A stretch of 5,810 nucleotides of DNA from Cyanobacteriota bacterium (GTDB lineage Bacteria > Cyanobacteriota > Cyanobacteriia > Phormidesmidales > Phormidesmidaceae). Location: positions 1 through 5,810 of the forward strand of contig JAQCHG010000136.1 in the NCBI GenBank assembly GCA_027619675.1, written 5' to 3'. A model generated the notes under the pieces. That model had not been told where the DNA came from and did no database searches. It worked only from the letters and a program-made list of their open reading frames with translations. A program made the position numbers and the translations under genes. Below, one piece after another: positions 1 through 4,467 of the stretch; position 1 is the stretch's first letter; every line of letters begins with the position of its first letter.

Positions 1-298
1 GGCTTGTTTGTTGGTGAAGGGCATCCAAGACCTCAGGCAGGCGCTGAGATCCGTTGTAGGTGGGAATGACAACGACAATATCCAAAGCAGAAACCGGGTA
101 CTGATGGTGCGGGATTTGGTAGATGGCCCGTTCAGATGCTTGGGATTGTGTGCTTGGAGGCTGGTTTAGCCCTCCCTTGCGCAAACCACCGTAGGCAGGC
201 ACAGATTGGAAGAGGCGCAGAGAGCTATCCATAAGACTCCGTAGAGACCGATATAAAGGTCTTTCGTTTAGATTCGCCATCATCCTAGGCCACCGCAT
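1..298 (-). CDS. Family 2 glycosyltransferase, N-terminal part (runs off the left edge)
   Basis: The visible 99 codons end in the opening of a GT-A fold: about 70 residues in comes DIVVVIPTYNG, then SQRLPEVLDAL. This is the first beta strand and nucleotide-sugar-binding loop of GT2 enzymes, which transfer sugars from UDP/GDP-sugar donors during polysaccharide or glycolipid synthesis at the cytoplasmic face of the membrane. The PTYNG-SQRLPEVLD spacing resembles the cyanobacterial HpsE-type exopolysaccharide transferases, but too little is visible to assign a subfamily. An in-frame stop lies at 320-322, so the start must be downstream of it. ATG at 298 is preferred because AGGGA (306-310) lies 7 nt upstream; ATGs at 283 and 280 are alternatives. 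Any of these leaves an extra 66-72 residues before the catalytic core, basic and partly amphipathic (around RSLRSLMDSSLRLF), which many GT2 proteins lack. The catalytic DxD and the rest of the protein lie outside the window. Confidence 0.8.
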   Translation of the reverse strand, partial: MRWPRMMANLNERPLYRSLRSLMDSSLRLFQSVPAYGGLRKGGLNQPPSTQSQASERAIYQIPHHQYPVSALDIVVVIPTYNGSQRLPEVLDALHQQTS

Positions 299-335
299 CG
301 ATGCTTCCCTACGACGAAATTACCCAATATGGGGC

Positions 336-347
336 TTAAAGCTTTAA
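336..347. promoter_or_regulatory. 12-bp perfect palindrome upstream of the glycosyltransferase
   Basis: TTAAAGCTTTAA is a perfect palindrome 38-49 bp upstream of the proposed ATG at 298, in the AT-rich part of the intergenic region. It lies where a promoter or a dimeric repressor site would be expected. It is short and could be chance in AT-rich DNA; no known regulator is assigned. Confidence 0.25.
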
Positions 348-360
348 TTCAGCCAAATCT

Positions 361-393
361 CCACCCTGAAACCACCTAGAAACCACCCTGTAC
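361..393. repeat. Three tandem 11-bp repeats, possible operator
   Basis: Three contiguous 11-base units begin at 361, 372 and 383: CCACCCTGAAA, CCACCTAGAAA and CCACCCTGTAC. The first five bases are identical in all three and most of the rest is shared pairwise. A period of 11 bp puts each copy on nearly the same face of the helix. This is the usual arrangement for a regulator binding as tandem monomers or dimers, as in the direct-repeat boxes of OmpR/PhoB-type regulators. The array lies 63-95 bp upstream of the glycosyltransferase start and about 280 bp from the plus-strand gene, so it more probably serves the former. The motif does not match the cyanobacterial Pho box or the NtcA box. Confidence 0.5.
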
Positions 394-676
394 CCTAGGA
401 ATACATTATCTTGAAGCCCCAATGAAGTATGGGTTGTACGCCCTCGTAACTCTATGACAAAGGATTGGGGGTAGCGTGGGTAGAGCGGCGCAGCGCAACA
501 CCTACGAAGCAGGGCAAATCCCAAGGGCAATGGATCCTGCCGTTGCGGTGAATTCCAGCCCCGTCTGATCTGGGAGCGGTTGGGGATTTTGGGAATTTAT
601 CGAGGTCTGCTGCTTAACTGCTTTACGCATGGCCCCGCCCTTGGCACCCTAAGGACAGACCCCATCTCCTGTGCCC

Positions 677-1483
677 ATGTCTCGTCCCCCCACCCAACGG
701 TTACGTCGGAATTTGTTTTGGCTGGCGTTGCTGCTGCTGGTATGGTTGCTGTGCAGCGGCCAAGCCCAGGCGGGGCCGTTGAACGATCGCCTCCAGCAGT
801 TCCCCCATTGGACGGCAGCACCCCCTACCCAACCGGCCCAAGGCGACCTGTTTTACCCCGACTGGATGGCGGGTACCTGGACCCTGACCACCACCCTGGT
901 GGATCTCGCCGCCCCCTTGGCTCCTGATCTGGTGACGCCGGGATTTGAGGGCAATCGCACCTTTTTACACCAGCCCGTTACCTGCACCATTCGGTTTGTC
1001 CCCGCTGCCCCCACCGTGGCGGGGCGAATTTTGCCTAGAATCACGACGGCACCGGGGGGCATTGTCAGCGATCGCGCCTTCAACGGCAGGAGTTTAGCCC
1101 AAGCCTATTTGGGAGAGGGGGCGGTGCAGGCGGTGAAGGTGGATCCCCAGGATCCTAACCGTCAGGTGACGCTGCTGCGGGGCGATCGCCAGCTAGAGTC
1201 CACGGTGACGGGCCGGGCCACAGAAACCCCCGACCCCGACACCTTCATCACCTCAGAGCTGTTTCAGCAGGTGTTTCGCGGCACCGCCCAGCCCTACTTC
1301 AACCGGGTGGAAAATACCACCGCCTATCATCGGCTGTCGGGATCCGCGGCCCAATCCCCTGGCTTTGAAGCGGATCAGGTGACGGCGATTTACCTGTCGC
1401 CCCAGGATCCCGACTACTTTCAGGCCCAGGACACCCCAGTAGCCCTGTATCGCTATCATCTGGCATTTGCGCCCGCCACCTGA
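677..1483 (+). CDS. Exported DUF6816-like protein of unknown function
   Basis: A 268-residue protein with a Sec-type signal peptide: basic RLRR (8-11), a leucine-rich hydrophobic core (12-26) and an AQA cleavage site (30-32), giving a mature protein starting near GPLNDRL. The mature part contains GDLFYPDWMAGTW (56-68), followed by LVDLAAPLAPDLVTPGFEGNR. This is the pattern I associate with the DUF6816 family of cyanobacteria and plastids. The opening M-A-G-T-W is like the first strand of lipocalin/calycin barrels, which suggests a small beta-barrel, but that is inference. The location would be thylakoid lumen or periplasm. ATG at 677 was chosen; an in-frame GTG at 671 adds two residues. The only purine-rich site, AAGGA at 651-655, is rather far (21 nt from ATG, 15 nt from GTG). 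C26 follows VWLL, which does not fit a lipobox. No catalytic motif is visible. It converges on the methyltransferase gene. Confidence 0.85.
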   Translation: MSRPPTQRLRRNLFWLALLLLVWLLCSGQAQAGPLNDRLQQFPHWTAAPPTQPAQGDLFYPDWMAGTWTLTTTLVDLAAPLAPDLVTPGFEGNRTFLHQPVTCTIRFVPAAPTVAGRILPRITTAPGGIVSDRAFNGRSLAQAYLGEGAVQAVKVDPQDPNRQVTLLRGDRQLESTVTGRATETPDPDTFITSELFQQVFRGTAQPYFNRVENTTAYHRLSGSAAQSPGFEADQVTAIYLSPQDPDYFQAQDTPVALYRYHLAFAPAT

Positions 1484-1492
1484 GCAGCGGGC
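1471..1492. terminator. Weak hairpin at the junction of two convergent genes
   Basis: GCCCGC (1471-1476) and GCGGGC (1487-1492) can form a six-pair GC stem with a 10-nt loop spanning the stop codon of the DUF6816-like gene, just before the methyltransferase stop. There is no T-run on either strand, so it is at best a poor bidirectional terminator or a 3'-end stabiliser. It is listed because no other candidate exists for either 3' end. Confidence 0.25.
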
Positions 1493-1493
1493 C

Positions 1494-2480
1494 TTACACC
1501 AAACTGGGTTCAGAGGTAGCGGCCTGGGGCGATCGCGCCCCCGTTGCCGCCCGCACCGCCCGAAACATGCCGAAACGGCAGAGGCCCGTACCAAATGCTA
1601 GGCGCATTAGCAGCAGCGTCGGCACCTCCCGCAGGGACTTGATAAAGCCCGACAGCCCAAACCGCACCAACCCCTGGGGGCGCACAATTCCCTGCCAGAT
1701 GGAGTCGAGCCAGGAGGGTAGGGTGGCCTGGGTCCAGTCGGCGGTTTCCACGGTGCCCGCCACCCAGCCCGTAGCCGCCAATTCCTCCGCAAAGCCCTCA
1801 ATGCTGGCAAAGGCAGGGTGGGACCATTGATCCAACAATTGCCGCATGACGGGGCGTTCCCAGCCATTCAAAGGTCTTTGGCGATCGTCCCGCTGGTTCC
1901 AGTCGGCCACCACCAGCACACCGCCCGGTTTCAACACCCGCAGCAGTTCCGAGGCAAACCGGGCCTTGTCGGGCATGTGGGGACCCGCTTCCACCGACCA
2001 CACCACGTCAAAGCTGCCATCGGGGAAGGGTAGGTCCAGGGCATCCCCCACCTGAAACTGGGCATTCACCCCAGGAGGGGTCAACTGCTGCGCCCGCGCC
2101 ACCTGCTGGGGGCTAATGGTTACCCCAGTGACGGCAAAGCCGTAGTCTCGCGCCAATAGGCGACTGCTGCCGCCGATACCGCAGCCCACATCCAGTAGGG
2201 TCGATCCGGCGGGCAGGGCATCTAAGCCCCCCCAGCGCGCCATTTCATGGACAAAATCTGCCTTGGCCGCCCGAAAGTCTTTGCGACGGGGGGGATCGCC
2301 GTAGTGCCCCAGGTGGATATGTTCCCCCCAGTAGAATTCCAAAATGCCGTCCTGGGTCCATTGGTCATAGGCATTGGCCACGGAATCCGCCGACTCGTAG
2401 CTGCGGGCGGTGAGCAAATAGCCCCCCACCGCGATCGCCAATCCCCCAGACAGTAGGGCTGCCCCCAACACTAAACTCAT
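1494..2480 (-). CDS. MPBQ/MSBQ methyltransferase (2-methyl-6-phytyl/solanesyl-1,4-benzoquinol methyltransferase), Sll0418 type
   Basis: This 328-residue SAM-dependent enzyme closely resembles Synechocystis Sll0418 over its whole length as I remember that sequence. The family methylates 2-methyl-6-phytyl- and 2-methyl-6-solanesyl-benzoquinol, the ring-methylation step of tocopherol and plastoquinone-9 synthesis. Residues 4-25 form one hydrophobic anchor. They are followed by the family block SVANAYDQWTQDGILEFYWG (33-52), SAM motif I LDVGCGIGG (96-104), the post-I/II region DALDLPFPDGSFDVVW (146-161) with VEAGPHMPDK, and motif III LKPGGVLVVADW (183-194). ATG at 2480 fits the known family N-terminus and a length near 318 residues. 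The frame stays open to an ATG at 2549, but that extension would be encoded by the terminator hairpin. No clear Shine-Dalgarno precedes 2480. It lies downstream of dps on the same strand, separated by a terminator, and converges with the DUF6816-like gene. Confidence 0.95.
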   Translation of the reverse strand: MSLVLGAALLSGGLAIAVGGYLLTARSYESADSVANAYDQWTQDGILEFYWGEHIHLGHYGDPPRRKDFRAAKADFVHEMARWGGLDALPAGSTLLDVGCGIGGSSRLLARDYGFAVTGVTISPQQVARAQQLTPPGVNAQFQVGDALDLPFPDGSFDVVWSVEAGPHMPDKARFASELLRVLKPGGVLVVADWNQRDDRQRPLNGWERPVMRQLLDQWSHPAFASIEGFAEELAATGWVAGTVETADWTQATLPSWLDSIWQGIVRPQGLVRFGLSGFIKSLREVPTLLLMRLAFGTGLCRFGMFRAVRAATGARSPQAATSEPSLV

Positions 2481-2513
2481 GCTGTTTGTTATCCGCGTTG
2501 ACTCACCATCATG

Positions 2514-2544
2514 AAAAGGTGGGGCTGGTATCACCAACCCCACC
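2514..2544 (-). terminator. Intrinsic terminator downstream of dps
   Basis: Read on the minus strand, the arms GGTGGGG-T-TGGT and ACCA-G-CCCCACC form a stem of 7 plus 4 pairs around a single G/T wobble position, closed by a three-base loop, directly followed by TTTT (2517-2514). Stem strength and the adjacent U-run fit Rho-independent termination, the only mode expected in cyanobacteria, which lack Rho. It would end the dps transcript about 170 nt after its stop codon. On the plus strand no T-run follows. It lies only 33 nt before the methyltransferase ATG, so it could instead act as an attenuator in that gene's leader. Confidence 0.7.
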
Positions 2545-2549
2545 CCCAT

Positions 2550-2577
2550 TGTTTCAGGAAATGTTTCGAGATGTTTC
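2550..2577. repeat. Three TGTTTC hexamers at about one-turn spacing
   Basis: TGTTTC starts at 2550, 2562 and 2572 (GAAACA on the minus strand), with spacings of 12 and 10 bp. The last two copies are extended to ATGTTTC. The cluster lies immediately upstream, on the minus strand, of the terminator hairpin that precedes the methyltransferase gene. It could be a regulator-binding array for a methyltransferase promoter or simple low-complexity similarity. No known factor is assigned. Confidence 0.3.
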
Positions 2578-2644
2578 AGAACTCACCCCAGGAGGTGGCA
2601 TCCCCTGGGGAATAAGTCTGGCTGAATCAGCGTTACCGGACCTA

Positions 2645-2713
2645 CGCCAAACCTTTGGCGCAGGGCTGTAACCGCTGCTCATCCCCGATTCTGACTGGAC
2701 TGGATCGCAGTCC
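2645..2713 (-). other. Two small hairpins in the dps 3' untranslated region
   Basis: GGACTG (2697-2702) and CAGTCC (2708-2713) form a six-pair stem with a 5-nt loop that abuts the dps stop codon. CGCCAA (2645-2650) and TTGGCG (2655-2660) form a second six-pair stem with a 4-nt loop. Neither has a T-run on the minus strand, so both are more likely 3'-end structure than terminators. The convincing terminator is further downstream at 2514-2544. Confidence 0.3.
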
Positions 2714-3253
2714 CTAGACGCCCGCCGGGACGTTGTTGACGGTACTGGGGGTGTTCCCCCGTCCGGCGATCGCCTCCCCTTCAATGAAGGAGCGCAAAAT
2801 CCAGGCCATCTCTTCGTGTTGCTCCATTAGCCCCGTGAGGAAGTCCGCCGTGCCTTCATCCTTGTAGTCATCGGCGCATTGATCGATGTGCTGGCGCAGG
2901 TTACGGACGATCTGCTCATGATCCAACATTAGCCGCCCCACCATCTCCGTGGCGTTGGGCAGATCGTTGGGATGCTCCTTCAAAGAGGCGTAGCGCAGAA
3001 AGCCTTCCGCCGTGCCGATGGGGTAGCCGCCGAGGGCGCGGACCCGTTCGGCAATGTCATCCACACTTACCGCAATGGCTTCATACTGCTCTTGCCACAG
3101 TTCGTGTAGGGTGCGAAATTGTGGCCCCACCACATCCCAGTGGTACTTGCGGGTTTTGATCAGCAGCAGATAGGCATCCGCCAAATCCCGGTTCAGCAGT
3201 TCAATTACGCCACACCGTTGGGCTTCCGTCAGTCCAATATTGATCGGTCGCAT
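2714..3253 (-). CDS. dps: Dps-family ferritin-like protein (MrgA-type DNA-protection/iron-storage protein)
   Basis: A 179-residue Dps protein, the usual length for the family. Dps subunits form cytoplasmic dodecamers that oxidise Fe(II) with peroxide at inter-subunit ferroxidase centres and store the iron. It resembles Synechocystis MrgA (Slr1894): INIGLTEAQR near the N-terminus, YHWDVVGPQF, then DDIAERVRALGGYPIGT and EGTADFLTGLMEQHEEMAWILRSFIEG. Aligned on the E. coli Dps pattern, the centre is H38, H50, residue 54, D65 and E69. Residue 54, normally Asp or Glu, is Gln here (codon at 3092-3094), while the other four ligands are intact. ATG at 3253 was chosen for the perfect AGGAGG just upstream; the frame is open to 3379, but that extension has no Dps similarity and no ribosome-binding site. 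It lies 157 bp downstream of the response regulator gene, same strand, and is followed by a terminator. Confidence 0.93.
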   Translation of the reverse strand: MRPINIGLTEAQRCGVIELLNRDLADAYLLLIKTRKYHWDVVGPQFRTLHELWQEQYEAIAVSVDDIAERVRALGGYPIGTAEGFLRYASLKEHPNDLPNATEMVGRLMLDHEQIVRNLRQHIDQCADDYKDEGTADFLTGLMEQHEEMAWILRSFIEGEAIAGRGNTPSTVNNVPAGV

Positions 3254-3256
3254 AGA

Positions 3257-3262
3257 CCTCCT
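3257..3262 (-). promoter_or_regulatory. Strong Shine-Dalgarno of dps
   Basis: The minus strand carries AGGAGG followed by TCT and then ATG at 3253. The match to the 16S tail is perfect, though the 3-nt spacing is shorter than ideal. It is the strongest ribosome-binding site in the window. It decides the dps start against the 126-nt longer open frame and suggests high translation. Confidence 0.8.
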
Positions 3263-3364
3263 AATTGCGTCATCCCCTCTATGGGAACAAACCCAGCGGG
3301 CGATCGCCCTCCACTGGGGGGAGGAAAGCCAAGTAGCCGGATCTCTAGCGATGGATAGGGATGG

Positions 3365-3386
3365 TAAATCAAGGGTCAATCAAGGG
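3365..3386 (-). repeat. Two tandem 11-bp repeats upstream of dps
   Basis: On the minus strand CCCTTGATTGA (3386-3376) is followed directly by CCCTTGATTTA (3375-3365), ten of eleven bases identical. The pair lies 112-133 bp upstream of the dps ATG and about 25 bp beyond the response regulator stop codon. This is in the range of an activator site or the -35 region of a dps promoter (each copy contains TTGATT). I found no good -10 at the right spacing and no Fur/PerR box. Confidence 0.4.
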
Positions 3387-3410
3387 ATAGGACTGGACGC
3401 GGGGCTGGTC

Positions 3411-4103
3411 CTACTTCACCAACCCAGTGCGGAGGGCGCGCACGGCGGCTTGGGTGCGATCGCTGGCGCTGAGCTTGTTGAGAATGTTGCACACGTGGGT
3501 TTTAACCGTGCCCACGGTGATGTAGAGCGCTTCAGAAATGGAGGCGTTACTGTGGCCCGCCACGATCAACTCCAGCACCTCCAACTCGCGATCGGTGAGG
3601 GGAGCCATCTCCAACACCTGGGCATAGTCAGCGCTGGATCCCGCCGCCACCGGGGCCGGGGTTGCCTTTTGGGCCTGCTGCAACACAATCCGGGCAATGG
3701 CGGGATCAATCCATACCTGGCCGTTGTGGGTCAGTTCGATCGCCTCCACCAGGCGATCCACATCCACATCTTTAACGCTGTAGGAATCCGCCCCCGCCGC
3801 AAAGGCCGCCATCACCGCATCTTCCGTATCATGCATGGTCAGCATCAAGATTTTGGTGGCCGCGAGGTCGTTGGCCTCCGCCTCCTGCTTAAACTGGCGG
3901 GTCAGTTCAATGCCGTCCACATCCGGCAGGCCAATGTCCACGATCGCCACATCGGGGCGCACCCGGTTGATCAGGGCAATGCCCTGCTTGCCGTTGGGGG
4001 CCACCCCTAGCACCTCAATGCCCGCCCGCTGCTGCAACGCAGCCTTAAGACCCATGCGGGTTAAATCGTGATCTTCGATAATGACGATGCGAATAGCACT
4101 CAT
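3411..4103 (-). CDS. NarL/FixJ-family two-component response regulator
   Basis: A 230-residue DNA-binding regulator. Receiver domain at 4-125: acidic pair E10-D11, phospho-acceptor D56 in VDIGLP, T89 in MLTMHD and K111 in SVKD. A short polar stretch (QEAEANDLAAT, 73-83) precedes the fourth beta strand. A flexible Ala/Pro/Gln-rich linker (about 141-166) leads to a LuxR/NarL helix-turn-helix (168-229): PLTDRELEVLELIVAG, then ITVGTVKTHVCNILNKL. Phosphorylation at D56 would release the HTH to bind promoters. The overall pattern, including WIDPAIARIVLQQAQ and DRTQAAVRALRTGLV, resembles the cyanobacterial/plastid Rre1-Ycf29 group, but I cannot prove that assignment. C205 occupies a recognition-helix position that is often basic. 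No Shine-Dalgarno precedes the ATG. The gene is head to head with a histidine kinase, 364 bp apart, and upstream of dps on the same strand. Confidence 0.93.
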   Translation of the reverse strand: MSAIRIVIIEDHDLTRMGLKAALQQRAGIEVLGVAPNGKQGIALINRVRPDVAIVDIGLPDVDGIELTRQFKQEAEANDLAATKILMLTMHDTEDAVMAAFAAGADSYSVKDVDVDRLVEAIELTHNGQVWIDPAIARIVLQQAQKATPAPVAAGSSADYAQVLEMAPLTDRELEVLELIVAGHSNASISEALYITVGTVKTHVCNILNKLSASDRTQAAVRALRTGLVK

Positions 4104-4158
4104 AGAAGGTTGTGGAGTTAGAAAATTGAAAACACCGTTGCAGGCACCGCTAACCGTT

Positions 4159-4176
4159 TCTGCAAATTTCTACAAA
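4159..4176 (+). promoter_or_regulatory. HLR1-like direct repeat (possible RpaB site)
   Basis: TCTGCAAA and TCTACAAA are two imperfect 8-mers separated by TT. The cyanobacterial HLR1 element, bound by the response regulator RpaB, is two copies of (G/T)TTACA(T/A)(T/A) separated by 2 bp. The copies here match 6 of 8 and 7 of 8 positions with the correct spacing. A further GTTACTCA (6 of 8) follows at 4180-4187. The site is 56-73 bp upstream of the response regulator ATG and about 290 bp upstream of the kinase ATG, so regulation of the former is more plausible. The match is imperfect and the DNA is AT-rich, so chance is possible. Confidence 0.4.
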
Positions 4177-4369
4177 TTCGTTACTCAGGTTTAGACGGGC
4201 CTCTATAGGATGGCGGATCGCGCCCCTCCGCACCTCTAGCTAGGGACTGAATTCGCCACGCAGCCATCATATTTGTGGGTTTAGTGGTGCTGACCCCGCC
4301 CCCACCCCTGCTCCGGCATCTATAAACACAATAGATTTAATTGATTAATTACATACCTCTTGGGGAGGG

Positions 4370-4397
4370 TTGCTAATCTACGATCCAGGGTCATAAT
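4370..4397 (+). promoter_or_regulatory. Candidate sigma-70-type promoter of the histidine kinase
   Basis: TTGCTA (4370-4375, 4 of 6 to the -35 consensus) and CATAAT (4392-4397, 5 of 6 to the -10 consensus) are separated by 16 bp. Initiation near 4404 would give a leader of about 64 nt before ATG 4468. The AT-rich patch directly upstream (4320-4356) could act as an UP-like element. This is pattern matching only. Confidence 0.35.
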
Positions 4398-4467
4398 TAA
4401 GCCCTAGTGCCTTCAGGAAAGTCATCCACTGCCATGGCATCCCCACAGCTTTTTTATCTTTGTTGAT

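Larger units (their letters stand above)
299..670. other. Divergent intergenic region between the glycosyltransferase and the DUF6816-like gene
   Basis: This stretch holds no convincing gene. The short open frames crossing it have no recognisable domain, no good ribosome-binding site and no codon pattern like the neighbours. The left half (about 320-430) is noticeably more AT-rich than the flanking genes and should contain the minus-strand promoter of the glycosyltransferase. It includes a small inverted repeat CCCA-ATA-TGGG (323-333), the palindrome TTAAAGCTTTAA (336-347) and three 11-bp tandem units (361-393). The right half (about 480-670) is GC-rich leader or spacer DNA for the plus-strand gene. 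I could not find a credible -35/-10 pair there. Confidence 0.6.
4104..4467. other. Divergent intergenic region between response regulator and histidine kinase
   Basis: There is no supportable gene in these 364 bases. The part next to the regulator holds a 10-bp-period repeat (4158-4177, the HLR1-like site). The middle (about 4195-4320) is GC-rich without recognisable signals. From 4320 to 4356 comes a strikingly AT-rich patch with repeated TTAATT, and then the candidate kinase promoter at 4370-4397. A run of six T at 4450-4455, just before the kinase start, is not preceded by a stable stem and is read as a pyrimidine-rich leader rather than a terminator. Confidence 0.6.

Noticed and set aside
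336..530. A 64-codon minus-strand open frame in the first intergenic region
   Set aside because: It has no recognisable domain or ribosome-binding site, and it overlaps the tandem repeats and palindrome that look regulatory.
737..775. Lipoprotein signal on the exported protein (C26 after a hydrophobic core)
   Set aside because: The residues before the cysteine are VWLL, with no small residue at -1, whereas AQA at 30-32 is a normal signal peptidase I site.
580..927. A 115-codon plus-strand open frame overlapping the start of the exported protein
   Set aside because: It is out of frame with a protein that has a clear signal peptide and family motifs; its Pro/Ser/Arg-rich composition is typical of a frame shadow.
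2481..2549. Longer N-terminus for the methyltransferase starting at 2549
   Set aside because: The added residues are encoded by the intrinsic terminator hairpin and T-run, the family normally starts just before the hydrophobic anchor, and no ribosome-binding site supports 2549.
3254..3379. Longer N-terminus for dps starting at 3379
   Set aside because: The extension lacks Dps similarity and overlaps the tandem repeat, and a perfect AGGAGG sits right before the ATG at 3253.
3389..3410. Terminator hairpin after the response regulator (GGACTGG...CTGGTCC)
   Set aside because: Only four outer pairs are continuous, the inner positions do not pair on the minus strand, and there is no adjacent T-run. 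Read-through toward dps is possible.
3240..4010. A 256-codon plus-strand open frame antisense to the response regulator and the dps start
   Set aside because: It mirrors the codon structure of the real minus-strand genes in GC-rich DNA, is rich in His/Gly/Ala as expected for an antisense shadow, and shows no domain. The minus-strand proteins are unmistakable.
4431..4456. Terminator at the T-run just before the kinase start
   Set aside because: The T-run at 4450-4455 is preceded only by the loop-less palindrome GCCATGGC some distance away; no stable stem abuts it.
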